Positions 25,565 to 35,700 of a stretch of 46,790 nucleotides of DNA are shown here, piece after piece. How positions within the stretch are numbered: the first letter of the stretch is position 1; every line of letters starts with the position of its first letter. The position numbers and the translations under genes were made by a program. Source of the DNA: Clostridia bacterium (lineage in GTDB: Bacteria; Bacillota; Clostridia; TANB77; CAG-508); the NCBI GenBank assembly GCA_017410505.1, contig JAFQQR010000001.1:1-46790 (forward strand), read 5' to 3'. Below the pieces are notes generated by a model, which saw only the letters and a list, made by a program, of their open reading frames with translations, was not told the DNA's origin and ran no database searches.

Positions 25565-26401
25565 ATGAAAAAAATAAAAAAAGGTGATATAGTAGCAAGA
25601 AAATCATATGGTAAAGATATTATATTTTATGTGAAAAAAGTAATAAAAACGAAAAAAGAAAACATAGCCATACTTTGTGGATTATTAGAAAGAATTGAAG
25701 CAGATAGCAGAATAGAAGATTTAGAATTAATAGATGAGAGAACAATAAAAAATAATCTAGAAAAACAAGATAAAAGGGTTAAAGAAAGAATAAGTAAAAA
25801 AGAAAAAAATTTAAAAATTGAAATAATAAAACAAGAAGAAAAAAGGATAAAACAAAAGATAATTACAGGAAAAATACTACATTTAGACGGAGATAAAAGA
25901 TATTCGCAAAAATCATATAACTATTATAAAAAATTAGGACTAAATGCAATAGTAAAAAACATACCAGAATATAGACAACCAAAAGTTGTATATAATTTAC
26001 TTAAAATTTATAAACCAGATATATTAGTAATAACAGGACATGATGGAATGATAAAAAGAGGAACAAATTACAATGACATATATAATTATAGAAATTCAAA
26101 ATATTTTATAGATACAGTAAAAGAAGCTAGAAAATATGATAAACAAAATGGAAACAATTTAGTAATTTTTGCTGGGGCTTGTCAAAGTTATTTTGAAGCT
26201 TTAATATCAGCAGGAGCAAATTTTGCATCATCACCTGCAAGAATATTAATAGATTTTTTAGATCCTTTAATTGTAGCAGAAAAAGTAGCTACAACCGAAG
26301 AGTATAAATATATAGCAATAGATGATATTACAAGTGAATTAAGAGATGGAAATAAAGGAGTAGGAGGAATAGGTTCAAAGGGTAAAATGAAATATGTATA
26401 A
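25565..26401 (+). CDS. yabG: YabG sporulation protease
   Basis: A 278-residue cysteine protease (family U57) that processes spore coat proteins in the mother cell. The family hallmarks are GDIVARKSYGKDIIF at the N-terminus, LHLDGDKRYSQKS, ITGHDGMIKRG with a conserved His, and FAGACQSYFEAL with the conserved Cys. The ATG at 25565 has AGGTGAT at the right distance; the longer frame from 25487 has no such site. A SigK-type promoter precedes it. Its position just before veg is the same as in B. subtilis, supporting a spore-forming host. Confidence 0.92.
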   Translation: MKKIKKGDIVARKSYGKDIIFYVKKVIKTKKENIAILCGLLERIEADSRIEDLELIDERTIKNNLEKQDKRVKERISKKEKNLKIEIIKQEEKRIKQKIITGKILHLDGDKRYSQKSYNYYKKLGLNAIVKNIPEYRQPKVVYNLLKIYKPDILVITGHDGMIKRGTNYNDIYNYRNSKYFIDTVKEARKYDKQNGNNLVIFAGACQSYFEALISAGANFASSPARILIDFLDPLIVAEKVATTEEYKYIAIDDITSELRDGNKGVGGIGSKGKMKYV

Positions 26402-26434
26402 CAAATGTAACAAAAATGTAATGTAAATGTAATA

Positions 26435-26462
26435 TTGACAAAAATATCCTAGGAAATATGCT
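26435..26462 (+). promoter_or_regulatory. strong -35 and putative promoter of veg
   Basis: TTGACA followed after 16 nt by TATGCT, about 100 nt before the ATG. In B. subtilis veg has a very strong vegetative promoter. Confidence 0.5.
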
Positions 26463-26562
26463 AAAAATACAATAAAATGTACATTGTAACCAAACAAACA
26501 TTTTTTGACAATTTTTTCTGAAAATGCTAGAATTAGCTCAACTTAAGGGAGTAGGTGAGAGT

Positions 26563-26865
26563 ATGATTTGTAAGACAGATATATCAAATCTTAAAACTGA
26601 CATCTTAGAAAAAGTGGGTCAAAAGATAATAGTAAAAGGTTCTCTTGGAAGAAGTAAAACCTTTGAAAAAGAAGCAACAATAGAAAAAGCATATCCTAAT
26701 ATTTTTGTTGTTAGATATGAAGAGAATAATAGAAATGTAACTTATAGTTATACAGATGTTTTAACTAGAACTGTAGAAGTGGATGTTTTTGATGGGGAAA
26801 CATATAGTCCTTTAATTCCTCCACAAGTTGAAGTGAAAAAGAAAAAGGCTGATATTTCAGTCTAG
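26563..26865 (+). CDS. veg: Veg protein
   Basis: A 100-residue member of the Veg family, linked in B. subtilis to biofilm formation and spore outgrowth. The pattern KTDILEKVGQKIIVKGSLGR and YPNIFVVRYE ... SYSYTDVLTRTVE is diagnostic. The ATG at 26563 follows AGGTGAG. The C-terminal 20 residues form a Lys-rich tail. A terminator follows at once. Confidence 0.9.
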   Translation: MICKTDISNLKTDILEKVGQKIIVKGSLGRSKTFEKEATIEKAYPNIFVVRYEENNRNVTYSYTDVLTRTVEVDVFDGETYSPLIPPQVEVKKKKADISV

Positions 26866-26871
26866 GGTTTG

Positions 26872-26911
26872 AACTAGCAGATATTTTATGATATGTGCTA
26901 GTTTCTTTTTT
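26872..26911 (+). terminator. veg terminator
   Basis: aactagca at 26872-26879 pairs with tgctagtt at 26896-26903, with inner atat pairs and a T-rich tail. Confidence 0.75.
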
Positions 26912-26920
26912 GGAGGGCGA

Positions 26921-27128
26921 GCAACAAAGGTGTTACTACTTAGTCCAAATACATATATATTAAAATTCCGTTCCTTGCTGGGCGGACTAGTCATATGAGT
27001 AAGATGTTTGTATTTCAGAGTTTGAAGAGTTAATCTGGATGATCTGTATGAGTTTGTGTCCTTCCAAACTGCGCGTTACTGCATTTTAATATATATGTAT
27101 TTGGACTAAGTAGTAACACCTCTGTTGC
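26921..27128. repeat. long inverted-repeat element A (208 bp)
   Basis: 46-bp arms 26921-26966 and 27083-27128 match at 45 positions, around a 116-nt centre that is richer in GC than the arms. No open frame inside. It looks like a MITE or a very large RNA hairpin. It lies directly upstream of the rnc promoter. Confidence 0.85.
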
Positions 27129-27142
27129 TTTTAAAAAATAAC

Positions 27143-27170
27143 TTGCAAAATCTGTAAAATAGTATATAAT
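27143..27170 (+). promoter_or_regulatory. rnc promoter
   Basis: TTGCAA and TATAAT separated by 16 nt, 20 nt before the GTG start and 15 nt after inverted-repeat element A. Confidence 0.6.
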
Positions 27171-27190
27171 ATATAAGAAAGGTGATAAAA

Positions 27191-27859
27191 GTGAAAATAG
27201 AAGAATTAGAAAAAAATATAGGATATACATTCAAAAACAAAGAGTTACTAAAAAATGCATTAACACACACATCATATGCATATGAACATAATATACAAAG
27301 TAATGAAAAATTAGAATTTTTAGGAGATAGTATATTAGAATTTGTATCAAGTGAATATATGTATAACAAATATAAAAAATTAAAAGAAGGAGAAATGACT
27401 AAAGTTAGAGCAACAGTAGTATGTGAAAAAAGTTTACACAAAGTAGCCATATTGCATAATTTTAGTGATTTCTTGTATCTAGGGAAATCAGAAACTGTTA
27501 CAGGAGGAAATAAAAGACCAGCAATATTGGCTGATAGTGTAGAGGCGGTAATTGCAGCGATTTATATAGATGGAGGACTAGAGGCAGCAAAAAAATTTAT
27601 AGTAGATAATTTGAAAGATGAAATAGAAATAGCTACAAAAAATGTAGGAAAGAAAGACTATAAAACAGTATTACAAGAAGAATTACAAAAGAATGGAGAT
27701 GTTAAAATAGAATATAAAATTATAAAAGAAAGCGGACCAGATCATAATAAAACATTTGAAGCAGAAGTATGTTTAAATGGAAAAATTTTAGCAACAGGAA
27801 AAGGAAAAAGCAAAAAAGAAGCAGAAATGCAAGCTGCAAAAAAGGCTCTTGAAGATTAA
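27191..27859 (+). CDS. rnc: ribonuclease III
   Basis: A 222-residue double-strand RNA endonuclease for rRNA maturation and mRNA decay. The catalytic signature NEKLEFLGDSILEF is at about 38-51, and the second acidic pair lies in LADSVEAVIAAIYID. The C-terminal 70 residues are a dsRNA-binding domain ending KSKKEAEMQAAKKALED. I chose GTG at 27191 since AAAGGTG lies 6 nt before it. It is followed 19 bp later by an Elp3-type gene in the same direction, an arrangement common in Clostridia. Confidence 0.93.
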   Translation: MKIEELEKNIGYTFKNKELLKNALTHTSYAYEHNIQSNEKLEFLGDSILEFVSSEYMYNKYKKLKEGEMTKVRATVVCEKSLHKVAILHNFSDFLYLGKSETVTGGNKRPAILADSVEAVIAAIYIDGGLEAAKKFIVDNLKDEIEIATKNVGKKDYKTVLQEELQKNGDVKIEYKIIKESGPDHNKTFEAEVCLNGKILATGKGKSKKEAEMQAAKKALED

Positions 27860-27878
27860 AAAGAAAGGAATTTGTTTT

Positions 27879-28970
27879 ATGAAAAAAAAGTATGTAATTC
27901 CAGTTTTTGTACCACATTTAGGATGTCCAAATGATTGTGTATTTTGCAATCAAAAATCTATAAGTGGCCAAAAGAAAAACATCACGAAAGAAGATGCTAA
28001 AAAGACAATAGAATATTACTTAGATAATATTAAAGATAAAAAGGGAAAGAAAGAGATAGCTTTTTTTGGTGGAAGTTTTACAGGAATTGATGTAAATGTT
28101 CAAGAAGAACTATTACAAGTAGCATATGAATACATAAAAAAAGGACAAGTAGATAGCATAAGAATATCAACAAGACCAGATTATATAAATAGAGAGATAC
28201 TAAAAAGACTAAAAAAATATAAAGTAAAAACGATAGAATTAGGAGTGCAATCTACCAATGACTATATTTTAAAAAGAGCAAATAGAGGTCATGATTTTAA
28301 TGATGTAAAAAAAGCTTCGAAATTGATAAGGTGGTATGGATTTAATCTAGGACATCAAATGATGGTTGGATTACCAGAAAGTACAAGAAATGATGAAATA
28401 AATACAGCAAAAGCTTTAATAAAATTGAAACCTAAAATGGTAAGAATATATCCTGTGTTAGTAATAAAAGGAACAAGATTAGAAAAAGAATGCGAAGAAG
28501 GAATTTATGAACCATTAACAGTGGTACAAGCAGTTGAAATATGCAAACAATTAGTTAGAATGTTTGTAAATAAAAAAATAGATGTAATAAGAGTCGGTCT
28601 TCAAAATACAGATGAAATATGTGAACCAGGCAAAGAGGAAAGCGAAGTTATTGCTGGACCATTTCACCCAGCATTTAGACAATTGGTGGAATCAAGCATG
28701 TGGTATGATGCTATAGTAGAAAAAATAAAAAGATTAAATGTAAAAGTAAAAGAAGTAAAAGTTACAGTAAATCCAATAGATATTAATAATGTAATTGGAC
28801 ACAAAAAAGAAAATGTTAAAAAATTAAAGGAAATGTATGAAGTTGATTTAATAGTTAAACAAGATAAGAAAATAAAACAAGGAAAATCTAAAATAGAAAT
28901 CACAAAAAAATACAATGATTTTCTTGAAGGAACAGAAGATGAGAAAATTAAAGAAAAAGTAACAAAATAA
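27879..28970 (+). CDS. Elp3-family radical SAM protein
   Basis: A 363-residue radical SAM protein. The 4Fe-4S motif CPNDCVFC (CX3CX2C) lies near residue 17. FFGGSFTGID, STRPDYIN and LGVQS follow the Elp3 catalytic core, but the GNAT acetyltransferase domain of full Elp3 is missing. The ATG at 27879 follows AAAGGAA. It probably modifies a nucleic acid or cofactor; relatives are annotated only as 'radical SAM protein' beside rnc. The C-terminal 70 residues are Lys-rich. Confidence 0.85.
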   Translation: MKKKYVIPVFVPHLGCPNDCVFCNQKSISGQKKNITKEDAKKTIEYYLDNIKDKKGKKEIAFFGGSFTGIDVNVQEELLQVAYEYIKKGQVDSIRISTRPDYINREILKRLKKYKVKTIELGVQSTNDYILKRANRGHDFNDVKKASKLIRWYGFNLGHQMMVGLPESTRNDEINTAKALIKLKPKMVRIYPVLVIKGTRLEKECEEGIYEPLTVVQAVEICKQLVRMFVNKKIDVIRVGLQNTDEICEPGKEESEVIAGPFHPAFRQLVESSMWYDAIVEKIKRLNVKVKEVKVTVNPIDINNVIGHKKENVKKLKEMYEVDLIVKQDKKIKQGKSKIEITKKYNDFLEGTEDEKIKEKVTK

Positions 28971-28978
28971 TAAAGAAT

Positions 28979-29020
28979 AAAATCACCTAAAATTACCATA
29001 ATAGTAATAAAGGTGATTTT
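28979..29020 (+). promoter_or_regulatory. hairpin overlapping the yitT-like ribosome binding site
   Basis: aaaatcacct at 28979-28988 pairs perfectly with aggtgatttt at 29011-29020, which includes the AAGGTGA site of the next gene. It can act as a terminator for the radical SAM gene and as a translation block for read-through RNA. Confidence 0.55.
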
Positions 29021-29021
29021 T

Positions 29022-29876
29022 ATGCTAATAAAAGAAAATAAAATACAAGAATTTATAATAGAATCAATAGAAACAATTGTTGGAGCATTTATAATGGCTA
29101 TAGCAACATCTTTATTTTTATTGCCAAATCAGTTATCATCAGGAGGGATTGCAGGACTTGCAACAATATGTTACTATTTTTTAAAAATCCCTATGGGTAC
29201 AATAATATTGATTTTAAATATACCATTATTCATATTTTCTGTATATAAATTAGGAAAAGGCTTTTTTATAAAGTCAATTATAGGAACAACGACATTCTCA
29301 ATATTTATAGATATGTTAGATAAATTTAATCCATTAACACAAGATAGATTTTTGGCATGTATTTATGGAGGAATAATAATAGGATTAGGTACAGCAATAA
29401 TATTAAAGGCCAATTCGTCAACAGGAGGATCGGACTTAGTAAGTGTACTGGTAAGAGAATATAATCCAGATATAAGAATGAGTAATGTAATAATAATAAT
29501 TGATATAGTAATAGTAGCTTTAAATGTATTATTTTTTAAAGAGATAGAAATTGGTTTATATTCAGCAATAGCAATATATTTAATGGGAAAAATTATAGAT
29601 ATAATTTTTGAAGGAATATACTTTACAAAATTATTAGTAATAATATCAGATAAAAATGAAGAAATAGCAGAACAAATAGGCGAAAAAGTTAGAAAAGGAA
29701 CAACGGGATTATTTGGAAAAGGGATGTATACTAATAAAGAAAAATTGGTATTAATTTGTGCAGCTTCTAGAGGAGATGTATCAAAAGTAAAACAAACAGC
29801 AAAAAAAATTGACCCTAAAAGTTTTATAATTATAGCAAATGCAAGAGAAGTTGTTGGATTAGGATTTAAAAAATGA
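29022..29876 (+). CDS. YitT family membrane protein
   Basis: A 284-residue membrane protein of the YitT family (DUF161 plus C-terminal DUF2179). Five or six hydrophobic segments span residues 10-180, including the conserved LLPNQLSSGGIAGLA and KANSSTGGSDLVS motifs. The C-terminal 80 residues form a soluble domain (TTGLFGKGMYTNKEK). The ATG at 29022 has AAGGTGA upstream. Members are often called putative transporters; the substrate is not known. Confidence 0.9.
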   Translation: MLIKENKIQEFIIESIETIVGAFIMAIATSLFLLPNQLSSGGIAGLATICYYFLKIPMGTIILILNIPLFIFSVYKLGKGFFIKSIIGTTTFSIFIDMLDKFNPLTQDRFLACIYGGIIIGLGTAIILKANSSTGGSDLVSVLVREYNPDIRMSNVIIIIDIVIVALNVLFFKEIEIGLYSAIAIYLMGKIIDIIFEGIYFTKLLVIISDKNEEIAEQIGEKVRKGTTGLFGKGMYTNKEKLVLICAASRGDVSKVKQTAKKIDPKSFIIIANAREVVGLGFKK

Positions 29877-29911
29877 TGAAGAATTTTTATCTACAAAATT
29901 CTTCATCATTT
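29871..29911. terminator. bidirectional terminator
   Basis: A perfect 17-bp stem (29871-29887 with 29895-29911) overlaps the stop codons of both convergent genes. Confidence 0.85.
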
Positions 29912-31602
29912 TTAATAATACCAGTAGTTCTTTTACTATGTCTAGTATTATTATGTAATACTTCTTGATTTATAAAAGATTTATGAACATTATTAATAAA
30001 AATAACCATTTTATTAATATCTTTAGAAGAATCTGGAATATTTTCTAAATAATAATTAATACAATTACTTATTGATTTCTTAAAAGCCACAAATGCATCA
30101 GTACTTTTAAATAGTTGCTTTTTTAAAGAGTCTTTTCCATAATTAGCTTCATCTTTTATTTTTCTAATATATTCAATAAAATCAGAGTATGTGTTTTTAG
30201 AAATAGTTTGACTTTCATCAGTAGAATAATAAGCCATTTTAAAAGTGCCATCAGGATCTTTAATATTAGATAAACTATTAACTTTATCAATAATAGTTTT
30301 AATTTTAGTATTCATATCTAAGGATAACTCTTTAGGATATAAAAATAAATAATTGCCAGCTCCTTGACTAATTAAATGTATATCATCTACAGAATTATCA
30401 AAAGATTTGTCATTATATTTTAAAACGTCTTTAACAGCATCTAGAAAAATTTTATTTGTTTTATCTAGTCTATCATCAGTAAAAGAATGATCAAAAGCAT
30501 AATTAGATAATTTTATTCCACATGTAGAAATATATGAAGCGCCTAATGGTTTATTAGAATTAACAAATTGATTAGCTAAAAATAGTCTAAAATATTGTTT
30601 GGATAATAAATTAGTTCTATCTCTAATTAAGTTCTCTATTAAAGTGTTTATAAAAGAATTTATTTGTTCAAGGTCACTATCAGAAAAACTGTTTATATCA
30701 ATTTTAGTATTTCCGTTAAGTAAAGAATGTATTAATTCAGAAGTATTGGCATCTATTGTATTAATATCTGATGTTTTATTGTTAATGTTTTGATTTTTCT
30801 TAAAATGATAATTTTTTTCATCCAAATATTTATATGTTTCATCTTTAAATAAAGTAGTTTCATTTTTTTTACTTAATAAATAAGCAAAATTAGTAGTTAT
30901 AAAAGAAGAGGCATCAGTTACCTGTTCTTTATTAAAATTTAAAGTTTTAGAAGGCCTAAAATTCTGCAAAAAATTATAAGCACAAACATTAACTTGCTTA
31001 TTTAATTCACTCCATAATTTACTTTCATCTTTAGAAATAGAATTAGGTTTAGATAAAGATAAAAAGTCATCTGAAATCATATCAGCAGGTGAATTTCCAG
31101 TTTTTTTAGCAGCTTTTATATTATTAACTTCTATATCAGTAATATTTATTAATTTATCAATATTACCAGAAGTAGAATCTGCACTAGCAAGTTCGATTGA
31201 CAAACCACCAACTAAAGTAAGATTTCTATTTAAATTATTATGAATTTTATCACAATATTTATCAGCTGTTTCTTTATCACACTTAGGTATTATTATATAA
31301 AATTCATCACCACCAGCTCTAACAATTATTGAATTAGATGGTAGACTTTGTTTAATAATTTCTATGGAAAATTTTAAGGCTTGATCACCAAATTCATGGC
31401 CATAAACATCATTAATAATTCCTAATTTATTAAAATCTCCAAAAACTACAGAATAGGTATTTTTATAATTATTTATAGAAGTTTTTATTACATCTTGAAA
31501 ATATTGGTTTGAATAAACACCTTTAAATTCAGGACAGGAGAAAGTCTTAAGTCTTTCAAGTGATATATTTAATTCTGATAAAAGTCTGTTTCTGTTTTTC
31601 AA
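29887..31602 (-). CDS. GGDEF protein with second degenerate GGDEF-like region
   Basis: A 571-residue soluble protein. TTG at 31602 is the likely start since GGGAGG lies 7 nt upstream. The N-terminal domain is a diguanylate cyclase with GDFNKLGIIND (about 55-65) and an intact RAGGDEF with GGDEF at 97-101; no RxxD inhibitory site is visible. The middle is helical. The C-terminal region (about 350-530) shows GAGNYLFLYP where a GGDEF motif would be, so it looks like a second, dead GGDEF domain. There is no sensor or membrane segment. A role in c-di-GMP signalling is likely. Confidence 0.8.
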   Translation of the reverse strand: MKNRNRLLSELNISLERLKTFSCPEFKGVYSNQYFQDVIKTSINNYKNTYSVVFGDFNKLGIINDVYGHEFGDQALKFSIEIIKQSLPSNSIIVRAGGDEFYIIIPKCDKETADKYCDKIHNNLNRNLTLVGGLSIELASADSTSGNIDKLINITDIEVNNIKAAKKTGNSPADMISDDFLSLSKPNSISKDESKLWSELNKQVNVCAYNFLQNFRPSKTLNFNKEQVTDASSFITTNFAYLLSKKNETTLFKDETYKYLDEKNYHFKKNQNINNKTSDINTIDANTSELIHSLLNGNTKIDINSFSDSDLEQINSFINTLIENLIRDRTNLLSKQYFRLFLANQFVNSNKPLGASYISTCGIKLSNYAFDHSFTDDRLDKTNKIFLDAVKDVLKYNDKSFDNSVDDIHLISQGAGNYLFLYPKELSLDMNTKIKTIIDKVNSLSNIKDPDGTFKMAYYSTDESQTISKNTYSDFIEYIRKIKDEANYGKDSLKKQLFKSTDAFVAFKKSISNCINYYLENIPDSSKDINKMVIFINNVHKSFINQEVLHNNTRHSKRTTGIIKNDEEFCR

Positions 31603-31628
31603 AGTTATTACCTCCCATTTAGTACAAG

Positions 31629-31657
31629 AGTATAACACAAAAATGTTCAAGTAGCAA
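31629..31657 (-). promoter_or_regulatory. promoter of the GGDEF gene
   Basis: On the minus strand TTGCTA (31657-31652) and TATACT (31634-31629) are 17 nt apart, upstream of the TTG start. Confidence 0.5.
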
Positions 31658-31863
31658 TGTTTTTTTTAATAGTTACAAAAAAATGTTATAGTTAAGTGTA
31701 ACAAATTAGCCGTTTTAAATATTGATATATTAATATTTAGAACTACTCTATGTATTTAAAACTAAACTATAATTAAAAATAGATTTTATTTTATTAATAT
31801 GTTATAATAATATTACTGTTTAGACTTTAATAATAAATTTAAATATAGAAGGAAATAAGTTTT

Positions 31864-32730
31864 ATGAAAGAACAAAAATATATATTAAAAAATCAGAATT
31901 CATTTGAATTAAAAGACATATTTGAATGTGGACAATGTTTTAGATGGAATAAGCAAGAAGATGGGAGCTATACAGGAATCATCAAAGACGGTATTATAAA
32001 TGTAAAAAAAGAAAACGAAAATATAATATTTACAGGGAAATGTGATGGAAATATAAAAGATGTAGTAGAATATTATTTTGATTTAAATAGAGATTATGAA
32101 GAAATAAAACAAAAATTAGCAAATATAGATAATTATTTAAAAACAAGTATTGAATATGGAAAAGGAATACGAATATTAAATCAAGACTTGTGGGAAACAA
32201 TAATATCATTTATCATATCAGCTAATAATAATATACCAAGAATAAAAGGAATAATAGAGAGATTATCGCAAAAATATGGAAATGAAATTGAATGGAATGA
32301 GAAAAAATATTATACATTTCCAACACCGGAACAATTGAAAAAAGTAACAGTTGAAGAATATAAAAAATTAGGGTTAGGATTTAGAGATATACGATTATAT
32401 GAGACAACTAAAATGATAGTGGAAAATAAAGTGAATTTAGAAAAAATGAAATGTAATCCAAATACTCAAGAAGTAAAAAAGGAGCTATTAACACTTTCTG
32501 GAGTTGGCCCTAAAGTAGCGGATTGTATACTACTATTTTCAGATTTGAAAAGATTTGATGTATTTCCAATAGATGTATGGGTTAGGAGAGTAATGAATGA
32601 CTTGTACATAAAAGAAAATGATGAAGAAAAAGTAAGCAAATTAAAGATAGAAAAAATAGCATATGAAAAGTTTGGCGATTTAGCAGGAATCGCACAACAA
32701 TATTTATTTTATTGGAGAAGAGAAAGTTGA
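31864..32730 (+). CDS. 8-oxoguanine DNA glycosylase (OGG1 family)
   Basis: A 288-residue base-excision repair glycosylase/lyase. The N-terminal domain contains ECGQCFRWN, as in OGG1-type enzymes. The helix-hairpin-helix reads LSGVGPKVADC with catalytic Lys217, followed by PIDVWV with Asp237. The C-terminus AGIAQQYLFYWRRE is typical. It removes oxidised guanine from DNA. A terminator follows, so it forms its own unit, next to the recombination gene addB. Confidence 0.92.
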   Translation: MKEQKYILKNQNSFELKDIFECGQCFRWNKQEDGSYTGIIKDGIINVKKENENIIFTGKCDGNIKDVVEYYFDLNRDYEEIKQKLANIDNYLKTSIEYGKGIRILNQDLWETIISFIISANNNIPRIKGIIERLSQKYGNEIEWNEKKYYTFPTPEQLKKVTVEEYKKLGLGFRDIRLYETTKMIVENKVNLEKMKCNPNTQEVKKELLTLSGVGPKVADCILLFSDLKRFDVFPIDVWVRRVMNDLYIKENDEEKVSKLKIEKIAYEKFGDLAGIAQQYLFYWRRES

Positions 32731-32732
32731 TA

Positions 32733-32772
32733 AAAATCTGCCAAAAGAGGGATGCTCTTTTTGGCAGATTTT
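32733..32772 (+). terminator. terminator after the glycosylase gene
   Basis: aaaatctgccaaaagag at 32733-32749 pairs with 32755-32772 (one bulged T). Confidence 0.8.
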
Positions 32773-32788
32773 AGAGAAGGAGTATAAA

Positions 32789-35700
32789 ATGGGCTTAAGA
32801 ATAATATATGGAAAATCAGGTAGTGGTAAGAGTCAATATTGTTTTTCTGAAATAGCAAAATTGATAAAAAAAGAAACGAAAATATATATTATAACACCAG
32901 AACAATTTTCGTTTACAGCCGAAAAAAAATTAATGGATGCAATAAATACACAGGCTGTAATAAATGCGGAAGTAATAACCTTAAGTAGAATGGCGTATAG
33001 AGTAATGCAAGAAATTGGTGGAAACAAAAAAACACGGTTTAACAAAATGTGGTAAATCTATGCTAATTTATTCTATATTAAATGAAAATAAAAAGAAATT
33101 AAAATTTTTAAGTAAATCAGATGAAAATATTGATTTATCAATGACAGCAATTACTGAGTTCAAAAAACATGGAGTATTACCTGAACATTTGCAAACAGAA
33201 ATAGAAAAAACAGAGGATGAATATTTAAAGACTAAATTAAAAGATATGTTTTTAATATATCAAAATTTTGAAGAAAAATTGCAAGGTGAATACATAGAAG
33301 ATACAGATTTATTAACAATGTTAAGTGAGAATATAGAGGAAACAGAGCTAGTAAAAGATAGTTTGATTTATATAGATGAATTTGCAGGATTTACTTATCA
33401 GGAATATGAAATATTAAAAAAATTTATCAAACTAGCAAAGCAAGTTACAATCACAGTATGTACAGATAGTTTAGAACCAAGTTTGAATCCAGATACAGAC
33501 ATATTTTATTCAAATAAAATTACAGTGTCAAAAATATTAAATTTAGTAAAAGAAGATAATTTGAAATTAGAAAAACCGATTTTTTTAACAGAAGAACAAC
33601 GTTTTAAAACAGGAGAATTGCAATACTTAGAAAAAAATATTTTTAATAATAGAGCGAAAAAATACAATAAAAAAGTAGAAAATATAAAACTATTTTTAGC
33701 AAAGAATCAATACTCAGAAATTGAAAATGTTGCAAAACAAATTACAAAATTAGTAAGAGATGAAAACTTTAGATATAAAGATATATCAGTAATTACAAAG
33801 AATATTGATACATATTCAAGTCTTGTTAGAGCAATTTTTGAACAATATGATATACCTGTTTTTATAGATGAAAAAAGAGATTTAAATCAAAATATAATAG
33901 TGCAATATATACTTTCAATATTTGAGATTTTTACAAACAATTTCTCAAAAGAATCAGTTTTTAATTATTTAAAAATAGGATTTTCAGAACTAGAAGAAGA
34001 TGATATTTTTAAGTTAGAAAATTATTGTACAAAATGGGGAATAAAGCAAAATAAGTGGAAAAAAGAATTTACAAATGGCAAAAATGATGAAACAAAAGAT
34101 GAAATAGATTATCTAAATAAATTAAGAAAACAAATAATAGAACCATTAATAGGATTAAAAGAACAATTTGGAGATGTTACAACAACAACTAAGGCTGTTT
34201 ATGAATTTTTACAAAAACAAAAAATTGAGCAGAAAATAAATATAAAAATAAATGAATTGCAAGAAATAGGGCAAATAGATTTGGCAAATGAATATATATC
34301 AAGTTATAAAATAATATTAAATATATTTGACGAAATGGTATTAATATTTGGAAAAGAAAAATTGGGAGTAAATAAATATATACAAATATTAAAAACCGGC
34401 CTTAAAAATAGTGAACTTGGAAAAATACCTGGAACACAGGACCAAGTGATTGTAGGAGATGTTGATAGGTCAAGAAGTCATAAGGTCGATACCATTTTTA
34501 TAATAGGGCTAAATGATGGAAGTTTTCCAAGTGTAAATAAGTCGGAAGGATTTTTTGGAGATAAAGACAGAGAAATATTGAAAAGTGATGGAATAGAACT
34601 TGCAAAAGGAACAATAGAAAATTTGTATGAAGAAAATTTTAATATCTATAAAGCGTTTACAACAGCAGAAAGAAGATTATATTTATCATATTCATCATCT
34701 GAGGCAGAAGGAAAATCTTTAAGACCATCTATGATGATAAATAAAATAAAAAAGATTTTTCCAGAGTTAAAAGAAGAAAGTGATATAATCAACAGAAATT
34801 ATGAAATAACAAATCAAAAAATTACATATCAAGAATTGTTAGAAAATATATCACAATTAAAAGAAAAAAATGAAATAGAAAATATCTGGTACACAGTATA
34901 TGAATATTATAAAAATCAAAATGACTGGAATTATAAGTTACAAAAAGATTTAGAAGGAATAGATTACACAAATATACCAGAAAATATCAACAAAAATTCA
35001 ATAGAAAAACTATATGGAAACACATTAAATACAAGTGTATCAAAATTAGAGAAATTTGCGCAATGCCCGTTTTCATATTTTTTACAATATGGGTTAAAAT
35101 TAAAAGAAAAAGAAGAATTAAAAATACAAAGCTTTGATACAGGTTCATTTATGCATGAGACAATAGACGAATTTTTCAAAAAAGTTAAAGAAGAAAATAT
35201 TAATTTAGCAGAATTAGTTACAGAAGAGGAAAAAATACAAGAATTAGTAAATAATGTTGTTGAAGAAAAGTTAGATATGGGAAAAAAATATACATTTGTG
35301 GCAACAGCAAAATACAAAGTATTAGTAAAAAGATTAAAAAGAATTGTAGCAAAAGCATTGAAATATATAATAGAAGGACTTGTATATAGTGAATTCAATA
35401 TAGAGGGAACAGAAATTGAATTTGGAAAAAAAGGAAAATATAAACCAATATTAATTCAGTTAGAAGATGGAAAAAAAGTTGAAATTGTGGGAAAAATAGA
35501 TAGAGTAGATACAGCTAAATCTGACGATGGAAAATACTTAAGAATTATTGATTATAAGTCATCAGCTAAAAATATAGATTTAAACGAAGTATATGCAGGA
35601 TTACAAATACAGCTATTAACATATATGGATGCAGTATGCAAAGAAGAAGATTTGTTACCTGCAGGAGTGTTATATTTTAGTCTTTTAGAACAAATGATAA

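Noticed and set aside
26921..27128. Insertion sequence with transposase
   Set aside because: No open frame of useful length lies between the arms.
31603..31863. Hidden gene between the GGDEF and glycosylase genes
   Set aside because: The region is AT-rich, holds promoters for both sides and shows no coding frame.
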